Source: Fidelibacterota bacterium
GTDB taxonomy: Bacteria; Fidelibacterota; UBA8477; JABMPR01
NCBI GenBank assembly: GCA_030595455.1
Contig: JAUVDF010000003.1
Location: forward strand, 1 to 16,558
Reading direction: 5' to 3'
DNA: 16,558 bases
Shown: positions 7,730-15,317 of the stretch, in pieces
Numbering within the stretch: position 1 is the first letter of the stretch
Layout of the letters: every line of letters starts with the position of its first letter
Translations under genes and position numbers: made by a program
The notes under the pieces: generated by a model
What the model was told of the DNA's origin: nothing
What the model saw: the letters and a program-made list of their open reading frames with translations, nothing else
Databases searched by the model: none

Positions 7730-9835
7730 CTATTCTTCTACAGCCATGGGTAATCGGACCGCAAATTCAGCTCCACCTTCGGGCCGATTCCGGGCTGATA
7801 TGAATCCATTCATATTGGTTACATTTTCTTTCACAATACTTAAACCAAGACCTACCCCATCTGATTTAGTGGTATAATATGGTTCAAAAATATCAATAGT
7901 CTCACTTTCTGGTAAGCCTATACCGGAGTCCATAACCATCACTTCAACAAAGCCTTCAAGCTCGCGAGTTGCCAGTTCCACCCGTCCCCCATTCTTCCGA
8001 CAAGCATGTATGGCATTAAAAATCAAATTAAAAAAGATCTTTTTTAGCTCCTGTAGTGTCCCCGAGACGAAATAATCCTGATCAGTAGCTAGCACCAATT
8101 CCACATCATTCAATCTTGCTTCAGTCCGTAACAGAACCACAATTCCCTCTAGCACATCTGTGACTGAGACAAGCCGTCGATGGTCACTTTCGGGATCAGA
8201 ATATTTCACAATTTCAGACAGGATTCGATTCAAATACTCGATCTCATTTTCGATGGTCACTAAACTGCTGGTCAGTTCTTCCCCCTCAGGCATTTCCTCT
8301 TGCATAACCTGAACCAGCGTATTTATGGCACTGAGTGGATTCTTAACCTCATGGGTGATACTGGCTGCTATTTGGCCCAATGATGACAGGTTATCCTGTT
8401 TGAGCATCAATCTTTCCATACTTATCTGATCTTCAATCAAGGTCGCATTTTTTATGTAAACAGCCAACTGATTGGCAATCGTTTTTATAAAGTGCATATC
8501 TTGACCAGTAAACGATTTATATAACTGTTTCCCACCCACACCCAATATCCCCAATATTGAACCTTTTTCTTCTCGGATTGCGACCACCAACTCAAGGTTT
8601 GTTTTAGCAAATTCCAGCTCGATTTCAGCATGCTTGGTATCTCGTGAAATGACGGGATCAGTAGCAGTACTGAGATATTTACCTGTTACTGCTAAACCTG
8701 CATATTCAGCCATCTCCGGTTTAACTATAATGACAATACTCACCTCTAATATCTCTTTTAGCTGATTGCTGATGGTCAAAAACAAGGTGTCTAAATTGAT
8801 AGATGCTTTGAGCTGTTGGCTTATGGTATGAACCGATTCCTGAAATTTTCGACTCTCTTGAAAAAAGAGAGCATTAATTCGCTCCTGAAGCTGAACTCGC
8901 GCAGGTTGAAAGAGAAATATTAGCCCAAGTAACAGAATGAGTTCTATGAACTCCACATTCACTGTCGGGTATTGACTAAGAAATTCAGTAAAATTACGAA
9001 TGCCAAATTGATAGACCAGTACGATGAGACCGGCCAGGGTGAAATAAACCAGCGAAGGTCTCACAAAAATATTTATAAATTCTTTTTGAATTCGATAGTA
9101 CCCGAGGATGATCCCATGAACGAGGGTCAAAAACAGGAATATAAATCGAATTGCTTCAGGCACAAAACTCACAATACGCAAATCCCAGAAGCTTATAAAG
9201 ACGACTATGGCCACAAAAATCAGAATGATTCCATTAATATAAAAATAGCTCTTATACCTTTCCCAATGCGGAATTACACTCAGCTTCAGTGAAAAGACCG
9301 CGGCGATCAAAATTGCTGAACCTACCCATGCTGCATATGCCTCAAAAAAGATACGAACTCCTGTTGAGGACATATCAACCATTCTCAATGAGCCCTGTTC
9401 ACTGGTGAAGAGGAAAAAGCCAACAAAGAAAAACAATCCGGTAAGATGTAGGGATGAAAAGATGATTTCACTGGTCCGAATCGAGAATAACTGCTTCTCG
9501 CCAACTCTCGTCTCGAAATAATAGGTCCCATATGCATGTATCAAGGAGGCAGGTATGCCACTAATACCCAATAAGGTGATGATCCAGCCCAATCGATTAA
9601 AATTAAGTGCCATATCAAATATTATTGTTCTGGGAAAGAGGGCTAAAAAATTACCAATGAAATACAGTAGAAATGCCAACGCGGTCAAAGTGACCACTTT
9701 TTCTGGATGTTTTTTGACGGGCCTTCGAAAAAGGACATACGCCAGAATAACGTATAGAATCGTTCCTACCAGGGAGAGGAATAGCGCCCCACCCTCAAAG
9801 AACCCAAAGCTTGAAGTTTGTGTTAGTAAATCCAT
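7730..9835 (-). CDS. Multi-TM GAF sensor histidine kinase
   Basis: A 701-aa inner-membrane kinase. Residues about 13-310 are very hydrophobic, with roughly nine segments (about 13-36, 48-68, 82-104, 124-144, 166-186, 198-217, 225-245, 260-280, 296-312), unlike the usual two-TM periplasmic sensor. A GAF-like domain follows at about 330-465, then HisKA with H-box ASITHEVKNPLSAI (phosphorylated His H495), and a HATPase domain with N-box N603/N607, G1 box DSGIG (636-640) and G2 box GVGLGLSIV (660-668). The product phosphorylates the response regulator, whose reading frame begins at its stop codon. Ligand unknown: the large membrane part could sense a lipophilic or membrane signal, and the GAF domain a cytosolic one. 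The start is ATG at 9835 with no obvious ribosome binding site. The region upstream has no recognisable promoter. Confidence 0.93.
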   Translation of the reverse strand: MDLLTQTSSFGFFEGGALFLSLVGTILYVILAYVLFRRPVKKHPEKVVTLTALAFLLYFIGNFLALFPRTIIFDMALNFNRLGWIITLLGISGIPASLIHAYGTYYFETRVGEKQLFSIRTSEIIFSSLHLTGLFFFVGFFLFTSEQGSLRMVDMSSTGVRIFFEAYAAWVGSAILIAAVFSLKLSVIPHWERYKSYFYINGIILIFVAIVVFISFWDLRIVSFVPEAIRFIFLFLTLVHGIILGYYRIQKEFINIFVRPSLVYFTLAGLIVLVYQFGIRNFTEFLSQYPTVNVEFIELILLLGLIFLFQPARVQLQERINALFFQESRKFQESVHTISQQLKASINLDTLFLTISNQLKEILEVSIVIIVKPEMAEYAGLAVTGKYLSTATDPVISRDTKHAEIELEFAKTNLELVVAIREEKGSILGILGVGGKQLYKSFTGQDMHFIKTIANQLAVYIKNATLIEDQISMERLMLKQDNLSSLGQIAASITHEVKNPLSAINTLVQVMQEEMPEGEELTSSLVTIENEIEYLNRILSEIVKYSDPESDHRRLVSVTDVLEGIVVLLRTEARLNDVELVLATDQDYFVSGTLQELKKIFFNLIFNAIHACRKNGGRVELATRELEGFVEVMVMDSGIGLPESETIDIFEPYYTTKSDGVGLGLSIVKENVTNMNGFISARNRPEGGAEFAVRLPMAVEE

Positions 9836-10118
9836 ATTCAGATTTTAGAGGGTAAGAAAACTACCGCCAAAATTAATCTTTTCATTTATTCCTCATATGA
9901 TTTGCACTTTTTTGGATACAAACAAGAGTAGTGAAGCTATACCATACTTGCTATTATCAAAGAATAATTTTGTGAAGTATCTGATGGTGTTAGTTATTGA
10001 AGAGGATCTGAGTGGAGTTGGACCACTTTCATTGCAAATCTATCCCACAAACAATAAGCAGTTCGTGAAATTCGTAATATTCGTTGTAAAACTAGTCTGA
10101 AAATAGATCGGAGAGAGG
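9836..10118. other. Intergenic region between kinase and pcrA
   Basis: A 283-bp A/T-rich gap with no convincing gene. A 67-codon plus-strand frame (9897-10100) has no ribosome binding site or recognisable domain and is dismissed. I see no clear intrinsic terminator for pcrA and no good sigma-70 promoter for the kinase. The only structure is a short TTCGT tandem motif, listed separately. Confidence 0.6.
10062..10088. repeat. Three tandem 9-bp units starting TTCGT
   Basis: TTCGTGAAA, TTCGTAATA and TTCGTTGTA follow each other without a gap, a perfect 9-bp period in the first five bases and the last. The array lies about 30 bp past the pcrA stop. Function unknown. Confidence 0.6.
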
Positions 10119-12356
10119 TCAGTCCTCAATATCAAGATTAGCGAACTTGGCGATGAGTTTCTTTTTCACATTCCCCTGAAACATCACAGTGACTTTGGCT
10201 TCTGGGCCAGCACCCTCTACATTCAGGATCTTGCCTTTACCAAAAATCTTGTGACCCACGTCCATACCGGGTTCGTAGACTCCTGCTTCTCTTTGATTGA
10301 GAGTTCCCAGGGCCCGCTGCAGACTTGCTGACCGTTTCTTAGGAGCTGGTTTAGTGGTTTTAGCTTTCGTTCTCGTCACCTTTGTGTTCGTTTTACGGCG
10401 ATATTCCTTAGGGGAATAGTCACTAATTGTTCTGGTTCCATATTCAAGTAAGTGTGTCGGTATCTCATCCAGGAAACGAGACGGACGACTATACATTGTC
10501 TCCCCGTACCGTTGTCTCATTTGAGCACCACTTAAATATGCACGTTCCATAGCTCGTGTCAAGCCTACATAAAATAATCTTCGTTCTTCTTCCAGGGACT
10601 CTGGTTCATCAATTGATCGCTGTAAAGGGAACAGACCATCTTCCATACCGGTGAGAAAAACCACCGGAAATTCCAAGCCCTTGGCACTATGCAAAGTCAT
10701 TAAAGTAACCTGTTGTTGATCGCTATTATACTTATCTATGTCAGTGAGCAGTGCTACCTCTTCCATATAGCCACCAAGGCTAGGCTCATCAACACTCCCA
10801 GCATATTCTGAGATAGCTGAAAGGAGTTCGTAAATATTATCAAGTCGGGTTTCACTTTCAGCCGTAGCTTCTTCTTTAAAAAGCTTTACAAAACCGAGCT
10901 CATCTACAAAAGCCCGGGTCCATTCATCCAGGTTGAATTCCGATAATAAAGCCGAATATTTACTGATCAGCTTGACAAAATCAATGACTCGGTTGAAGGC
11001 TCTGGCTGGCAGATTAATTTCCTGAGCTCGGGTCGCCGCCGAAAATAGTGAGATACCCTGATTAGTGGCAAAGGCGTTAATTGCCTCTTGGCTGGTCTTA
11101 CCAATCCCCCGCGTCGGCTTATTGATCACTCGCATAAAACTGACATTATCCAGTGGATTTACGATCAGCCTAAAATATCCCAGAATGTCTTTTACTTCCA
11201 TGCGATCATAGAACTTTGTTCCACCGATGATCTGGTATGGAATGCCATTACGGCGTAGAACATCTTCCAAAGGTCGCGATTGAGCATTGGTGCGATACAA
11301 GAGTGCAATATCATGAAAGCCATGACCATTACCGCGGCAAACAGTCTGAATTTCATCGACAATGAGCTTGCCCTCATCCATCTCGTTCCGACCATCCAGA
11401 ACTTTGATGATTGCTCCTTCTTCACCCTCGGTAAAAAGTTCTTTCACTTCTCTTTTTTTGTTGTGAGATACTACAGCTGAGGCCGCAGCAAGAATCGTTT
11501 TCGTCGATCGATAATTTTGCTCGAGCGTAAAGGTCTGAGCACCTGGAAAATGTTCTTTAAAATCCAGGATATTGCCAATATCCGCTCCCCGCCAGCCGTA
11601 AATAGACTGGTCATCATCCCCAACCACACACAGGTTCTTATGAGTATGGCTCAAAGCTTCTACAAATAGGAACTGGGCTTTATTGGTATCCTGATATTCA
11701 TCCACCAAAATGTATTTGAACTGATCCTGGTACTTTTTCAGGATATGAGGGTTCTTTTCAAATAACTCGAGGGGCTTGAGTAGCAGATCATCAAAATCCA
11801 TAGCACTACTTCTCTTAAGCTCCTTTTCATACAAGGCGTATACTTTTGCCACCCGATCATCAGCTGAAGAAAGTGCCAAATCAGCAGCTTCATCAGGAAA
11901 GATCATCTGAGATTTATATTGTTTGATCCCATAGAACACAGAATTTGGTTTAATGTAATCACTGGAGATACCCAGATCCTTCATGATCTTCTTCACAACC
12001 AGCTGTCCATCTGAATCATCATAGATGCTAAAGTTCTGCTCATAGCCAATATACAAAGCCTCCCGGCGTAGCATCCGAGCACAGATCGAATGGAAAGTAC
12101 CCATATTGACGTGGGAGTTGTGGTCTCCGAGAATCTGCCTTATCCGTTCACGCATTTCACCCGCAGCCTTATTGGTAAAGGTCACAGACAAAATTTCATG
12201 GGGTTGGGCGACTCCACTCTGAATTAGATTAGCAATTCGATGTGTGAGAACCCGGGTCTTACCACTACCAGCACCAGCAAAGATCAGGACGGGGCCATTT
12301 AGAGCCTCTACCGCGGCTTTCTGTTGGGGGTTCAATCCCGACAGTACATTAATCAT
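10119..12356 (-). CDS. pcrA: UvrD/PcrA-type ATP-dependent DNA helicase
   Basis: A 745-aa superfamily 1A 3'-to-5' DNA helicase used in nucleotide excision repair, mismatch repair or clearing of replication blocks. The motifs appear in order: Q-motif region LNPQQKAAV (8-16), Walker A AGAGSGKT (27-34), motif Ia TFTNKAA (59-65), motif II VDEYQD (218-223), motif III QSIYGWRGA (250-258), motif IV NYRS (281-284), motif V LHSAKGLEF (about 555) and motif VI VGLTRA (about 600). A basic linker (KTKPAPKKR type) precedes a C-terminal GHKIFGKGKI segment typical of the PcrA/UvrD tail that contacts RNA polymerase. Length is normal for the family. The start overlaps the mltG stop by 4 nt (ATGA), so the two are co-translated. 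UvrD and PcrA cannot be told apart from sequence alone. Confidence 0.96.
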   Translation of the reverse strand: MINVLSGLNPQQKAAVEALNGPVLIFAGAGSGKTRVLTHRIANLIQSGVAQPHEILSVTFTNKAAGEMRERIRQILGDHNSHVNMGTFHSICARMLRREALYIGYEQNFSIYDDSDGQLVVKKIMKDLGISSDYIKPNSVFYGIKQYKSQMIFPDEAADLALSSADDRVAKVYALYEKELKRSSAMDFDDLLLKPLELFEKNPHILKKYQDQFKYILVDEYQDTNKAQFLFVEALSHTHKNLCVVGDDDQSIYGWRGADIGNILDFKEHFPGAQTFTLEQNYRSTKTILAAASAVVSHNKKREVKELFTEGEEGAIIKVLDGRNEMDEGKLIVDEIQTVCRGNGHGFHDIALLYRTNAQSRPLEDVLRRNGIPYQIIGGTKFYDRMEVKDILGYFRLIVNPLDNVSFMRVINKPTRGIGKTSQEAINAFATNQGISLFSAATRAQEINLPARAFNRVIDFVKLISKYSALLSEFNLDEWTRAFVDELGFVKLFKEEATAESETRLDNIYELLSAISEYAGSVDEPSLGGYMEEVALLTDIDKYNSDQQQVTLMTLHSAKGLEFPVVFLTGMEDGLFPLQRSIDEPESLEEERRLFYVGLTRAMERAYLSGAQMRQRYGETMYSRPSRFLDEIPTHLLEYGTRTISDYSPKEYRRKTNTKVTRTKAKTTKPAPKKRSASLQRALGTLNQREAGVYEPGMDVGHKIFGKGKILNVEGAGPEAKVTVMFQGNVKKKLIAKFANLDIED

Positions 12357-13375
12357 TTAGAATTTCTCCGACGTTGATAGCGATTCACCTTATTGATATG
12401 TTGGCGCAGTGTTTTAGAAAAGGCATGAACTCCAGTTCCATCATTTTTACCCACAAAATAGAGGAAATCAGATTCTTCGGGATCCAGGCTAGCCATAATA
12501 CTGGCCAGACCGGGATTAGCGATGGGTCCAGGTGGTAAACCCTTGTACATGTAGCTATTATAGGGATTATCAATTTTAAAGTGTTTTCGTTGGATGTTCC
12601 CGTTCCAGGTACCCTGTTGCACCAGCATATAGATAATGGTTGGGTCACAATTTAACAGCATGTCCTGCTTTAGACGATTGTGATAGACAGATGCCACCAA
12701 GCGACGCTCATCTTCTCTGGCAGTCTCTTTTTCCACCAAAGAGGCAAAGGTGATCAAACGATGGATGTCAAAACCAAACTGGTCGGCCTTGGCTAGCATC
12801 TCAGGCTTAATACTTTCACGAAAATGGCTTACCAGTTTCTTGATAACCATAAGCTCATCACTGTTTTCCAAAAACCGATAGGTCTCAGGAAACAGAGTTC
12901 CCTCCAGGTGCTTAAAACCCTCCCCGGCAATTTTAAGTAGTGATGGATCAGTCAGTAGCTTAGTCATTCGCAGTGAATCAAGATCAAGTTTGTGACTTAA
13001 TAAACTGATAATCTCATCAGATCTCAGACCTTCTGGAATGGTTATGGTGATTTCTATCGCTCGGGCGTGAGCCAAAACTTGAATTGCTTCGGTATTACTT
13101 AATCGACTATCCAGAGTATAGATACCGGGATAGATCGCTCTGGTTTTGCGTAACAAGTGAGCGGCAAGCTTAAAAGTATTAGGTGATCTGATAACCCCAG
13201 CCTGGTGAAGTTGTTCGGCAATTGTACTCAGGGTGGCACCGTCCTGGATAACAATTTCTACAGCTTGACCATTCCCTGATACCGGTCTGGAATCAAAGAT
13301 AAAGTATAGTCCGGTAATCCCCGTAAAGATGAGAATAATAATAAATGCCAGGCTCAATCGCAGGATGTCTTTCAA
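12353..13375 (-). CDS. mltG: Endolytic murein transglycosylase MltG (YceG-like)
   Basis: About 340 aa. One N-terminal membrane segment (about 6-27) anchors the protein with the rest in the periplasm. A LysM-like region follows (about 40-90), then the YceG catalytic domain with FPETYRF, the catalytic glutamate E215 in LVEKETA, and the conserved segments SVYHNRL, LNCDPTIIY and GLPPGPIANPG. Known role: it cuts nascent glycan strands and is thought to end their elongation. Only TTG codons are available at the start. One at 13381 sits 2 nt after the AAGGA ribosome binding site. The one at 13375 sits 8 nt after it and is preferred. Starting at 13381 would add two residues. The stop overlaps the pcrA start by 4 nt. 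A strong promoter lies just upstream. Confidence 0.95.
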   Translation of the reverse strand: MKDILRLSLAFIIILIFTGITGLYFIFDSRPVSGNGQAVEIVIQDGATLSTIAEQLHQAGVIRSPNTFKLAAHLLRKTRAIYPGIYTLDSRLSNTEAIQVLAHARAIEITITIPEGLRSDEIISLLSHKLDLDSLRMTKLLTDPSLLKIAGEGFKHLEGTLFPETYRFLENSDELMVIKKLVSHFRESIKPEMLAKADQFGFDIHRLITFASLVEKETAREDERRLVASVYHNRLKQDMLLNCDPTIIYMLVQQGTWNGNIQRKHFKIDNPYNSYMYKGLPPGPIANPGLASIMASLDPEESDFLYFVGKNDGTGVHAFSKTLRQHINKVNRYQRRRNSK

Positions 13376-13401
13376 GAACAATTTCCTTTTTCTGATCGAT
13401 C

Positions 13402-13430
13402 AATATAGAAGAGGGGTTTTGGCATGTCAA
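13402..13430 (-). promoter_or_regulatory. Sigma-70-type promoter for mltG-pcrA
   Basis: Read on the minus strand: a perfect -35 box TTGACA (13430-13425), a 17-bp spacer, then TATATT (13407-13402), which matches the -10 consensus at five of six bases. The predicted start near 13395 leaves a short leader containing AAGGA before the TTG start codons of mltG. Confidence 0.75.
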
Positions 13431-13489
13431 CGTTCGTAAATATTTATCCAAAATAATGGTTTTTATTTGCGCTGCTATGACACGCCATC

Positions 13490-13495
13490 TATATT
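13490..13495 (+). promoter_or_regulatory. Possible -10 box for DUF3098/tRNA-Asp unit
   Basis: TATATT matches the -10 consensus at five of six bases, with TTGCGC (13467-13472) 17 nt upstream as a weak -35. It lies only 9 nt before the ATG, so the mRNA would be leaderless or nearly so, in keeping with the missing ribosome binding site. Weak evidence. Confidence 0.3.
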
Positions 13496-13504
13496 CGCCG
13501 CGCT

Positions 13505-13735
13505 ATGGGAAACGAAGTTAACAAAGACGGCAAACACTGGCTCTCCGAGTTACCATTTACGAAAGTAAATTATATTCTTTTCATAGCAGGGCTTTTTGTC
13601 ATTATTCTTGGATATGTTCTTATGGGAACAGGTGAGCTGAACAGTACTCAATCATTGACTGTTTCACCCATTGTGTTGCTCATAGGCTATCTGGTTATTT
13701 TTCCAGTAGCTATTATGTACAAGAAGAAAGACTAA
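13505..13735 (+). CDS. DUF3098 family small membrane protein
   Basis: A 76-aa protein with a short polar N-terminus (residues 1-22), a first membrane segment at about 24-41 (FIAGLFVIILGYVLMG), a polar loop, a second segment at about 53-70, and a basic YKKKD end. The layout of two TM helices, with a loop carrying a V(S/A)PIVLLIGY motif, fits DUF3098, small inner-membrane proteins of unknown function that I associate with the FCB group. No Shine-Dalgarno sequence precedes the ATG. It is divergent from mltG (about 130 bp apart) and the tRNA-Asp gene begins 16 nt after its stop, so they probably share a transcript. Confidence 0.75.
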   Translation: MGNEVNKDGKHWLSELPFTKVNYILFIAGLFVIILGYVLMGTGELNSTQSLTVSPIVLLIGYLVIFPVAIMYKKKD

Positions 13736-13751
13736 GTCGTTTGATACTTTG

Positions 13752-13825
<74 letters not shown>

Positions 13826-13832
13826 CATTAAG

Positions 13833-13863
13833 ATCCTGCCTTTTGGTGGGATTTTTTGTTTTT
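13833..13863 (+). terminator. Rho-independent terminator after tRNA-Asp
   Basis: ATCCTGCC and GGTGGGAT form an 8-bp stem (two G-T wobbles) around a TTTT loop. A T-rich tract, TTTTTGTTTTT, follows. It ends the plus-strand DUF3098-tRNA unit. Confidence 0.85.
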
Positions 13864-13913
13864 AGTAATTCTAAAAACGAAATGGATGCAGATAACGATA
13901 TGTGCATGAGGAC

Positions 13914-14060
13914 AGACCCACCCCGTCACAGCTTCGCTGTGCCACCCCTCCACGGAGGGGATTCTCCCGCAGATAGAGTAAATTAATGCTTAGCAAAAAC
14001 TAGCTTAACGGCAATTAGTCCTCCCCTCGGGGAGGTGCTCCAAGGGAGCGGAGGGGGTTA
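13914..14060. repeat. Palindromic intergenic element with four hairpins
   Basis: Two G/C-rich arms in inverted orientation flank an A/T-rich core (about 13965-14015). The left arm begins ACCCACCCCG and the right arm ends with the near-complement CGGAGGGGGTT. Each arm holds two hairpins: CACAGC-TTC-GCTGTG (13927-13941) and CCCCTC-CACG-GAGGGG (13945-13960) on the left; CCTCCCC/GGGGAGG (14020-14035) and GCTCC-AAG-GGAGC (14037-14049) on the right. The core has no gene. It resembles the multi-copy palindromic or MITE-like intergenic repeats of FCB-type genomes. It fills most of the gap between the tRNA terminator and the pirin stop and could be copied by transposition or act as a transcript end. 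Confidence 0.65.
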
Positions 14061-14118
14061 GAATACAAGCAAAGCATGAAACAGTGGCTGACTAACTCAA
14101 TCCCTAAAATATTTTCAC

Positions 14119-15129
14119 TCAGGCAGGTTTATCGATACTTCCATCAATCAGCTGGGCAAACTTTTTGGGCTCGCTCCCATGAACTGGTCCATCCTGATCC
14201 CATTTCCAGCCACCAAATTGGGTCCGTGAATAATCATCAAAAGCGTCCTGAATTTCTTGCTTGGTGTTCATAACGAATGGACCATACTGGGCAACTGGCT
14301 CTGAGATAGGGCGTCCCTGGAGTAACAATAGTTCTGTTTCTTCACCTTTGTTGGTGATTAATAGTTCCCGGTCTGACTCAAGTTCAATCCGGTTCTGGTC
14401 AGGAATAGATTGGGAATCAATGCTTATCCCCTCCCCTTTGACCACATACAGAGACCGCTGACTGGATAAATCTGTCTTCGGTAATACCCACTTGGCATGA
14501 GCGCTCATTTTTATCACCCAAACTGCCAGGTCATTATCAGGATCAGCTGCCCATGAATTAGGGGGTGGGGTCGGTGCGCTATTGGATCCATATTTTCCAG
14601 CAACGACTGTTATTTCAGTTTCTAGACCAGCATTGTCTTTATTTATAACTTTGGGAATCTGTTCATCCCAAAACATAGCGAAATGTGGATCTACACGTTT
14701 ATTCGCAGCCGGAAGATTGATCCAGATCTGGAAAAAGTCCATGGGGTTATCGGCCTTCTGCTCCAGCAAAGGAAACATTTCCGCATGAACGATACCATCT
14801 CCAGCTGTGAGCCACTGGGCATCACCATCACCATAGCGAGCCTTAGCCCCTAGGGAATCTGAATGATCTATTAAGCCTTTTTTCACAACGGTGAGGGTCT
14901 CAAAACCACGGTGCGGATGACGGGGAAACCCTGGGACCGTCGAGCCATGATACATATTCCAGCCATCTCTATTGGAGAAATCTTGTCCAATATCTCGTCC
15001 AGCCAATGAAGCAGCAGGTCCCATCTCTTCATTTCCTGCCGGATATTGATCATTGTGATGGACGCAAAACAAGAAGGGGTCGGCCGTTGGCCAGGGACCA
15101 CTTTTGGGAAGTGCCGTAATTTTTAACAC
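14119..15129 (-). CDS. Pirin family protein
   Basis: A 336-aa bicupin. The N-terminal cupin carries the pirin metal site: H71 and H73 in RHPHRGFETLT, then H115 and E117 in VHAEMFP, the same order and nearly the same spacing as the four iron ligands of human pirin. The C-terminal cupin ends with the family signature PVAQYGPFVMNT (about 283-294). Known roles in the family vary: quercetin dioxygenase activity, redox-sensitive regulation, or modulation of pyruvate metabolism. Which applies here cannot be read. The start is GTG at 15129, with AAAGGA about 10 nt upstream. It is monocistronic: a terminator lies upstream and the repeat element lies downstream. At about 336 aa it is somewhat longer than the roughly 230-300 aa typical of pirins. 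Confidence 0.93.
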   Translation of the reverse strand: MLKITALPKSGPWPTADPFLFCVHHNDQYPAGNEEMGPAASLAGRDIGQDFSNRDGWNMYHGSTVPGFPRHPHRGFETLTVVKKGLIDHSDSLGAKARYGDGDAQWLTAGDGIVHAEMFPLLEQKADNPMDFFQIWINLPAANKRVDPHFAMFWDEQIPKVINKDNAGLETEITVVAGKYGSNSAPTPPPNSWAADPDNDLAVWVIKMSAHAKWVLPKTDLSSQRSLYVVKGEGISIDSQSIPDQNRIELESDRELLITNKGEETELLLLQGRPISEPVAQYGPFVMNTKQEIQDAFDDYSRTQFGGWKWDQDGPVHGSEPKKFAQLIDGSIDKPA

Positions 15130-15170
15130 AAGCGCAGTATCCTTTCTAAAACTCTATCTTAATCATTACA

Positions 15171-15176
15171 ATTATA
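15171..15176 (-). promoter_or_regulatory. Possible -10 box for pirin
   Basis: TATAAT on the minus strand, about 42 nt before the GTG start, in an A/T-rich stretch. No good -35 lies 16-18 nt upstream, and a TATTAT at 15186-15191 competes. Low-confidence promoter. Confidence 0.3.
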
Positions 15177-15218
15177 CTCACGTTTATAATATCTACTTCT
15201 GAGAAACATTACCAGTCT

Positions 15219-15233
15219 TTTGTCTGGGACAAA
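15219..15233. promoter_or_regulatory. Inverted repeat TTTGTC-N3-GACAAA upstream of pirin
   Basis: A perfect 6-bp inverted repeat with a 3-nt centre, about 90-105 nt upstream of the pirin start and between that gene and the preceding terminator. It could be an operator half-site pair or chance. The regulator is unknown. Confidence 0.35.
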
Positions 15234-15254
15234 TGAGGTCTCTGAGTATAGCTG

Positions 15255-15290
15255 GAATAAAAAAAGTCCCGCGTTTAGCAGGACTTTTCT
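15255..15290 (-). terminator. Rho-independent terminator after the DRTGG gene
   Basis: AAAAGTCC (15262-15269) pairs with GGACTTTT (15281-15288), with two further inner pairs around a GTTTA loop. Read on the minus strand the stem is followed by a run of T (TTTTTATT). It closes the ADP-forming synthetase/DRTGG transcription unit. Confidence 0.8.
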
Positions 15291-15317
15291 AGGTAAATCA
15301 AAATGCTTCAGGAAAAG

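Noticed and set aside
9897..10100. 67-codon plus-strand frame between the kinase and pcrA
   Set aside because: No ribosome binding site, no recognisable domain, and it runs into the TTCGT repeat. Probably chance in A/T-rich DNA.
13833..14060. CRISPR-like array from the clustered hairpins after the tRNA
   Set aside because: The hairpins are not a constant repeat with regular unique spacers, but two inverted arms around a core.
14261..15101. Several short frames on both strands within the pirin gene
   Set aside because: Shadows of the pirin reading frame, whose metal-site motifs and length are clear.
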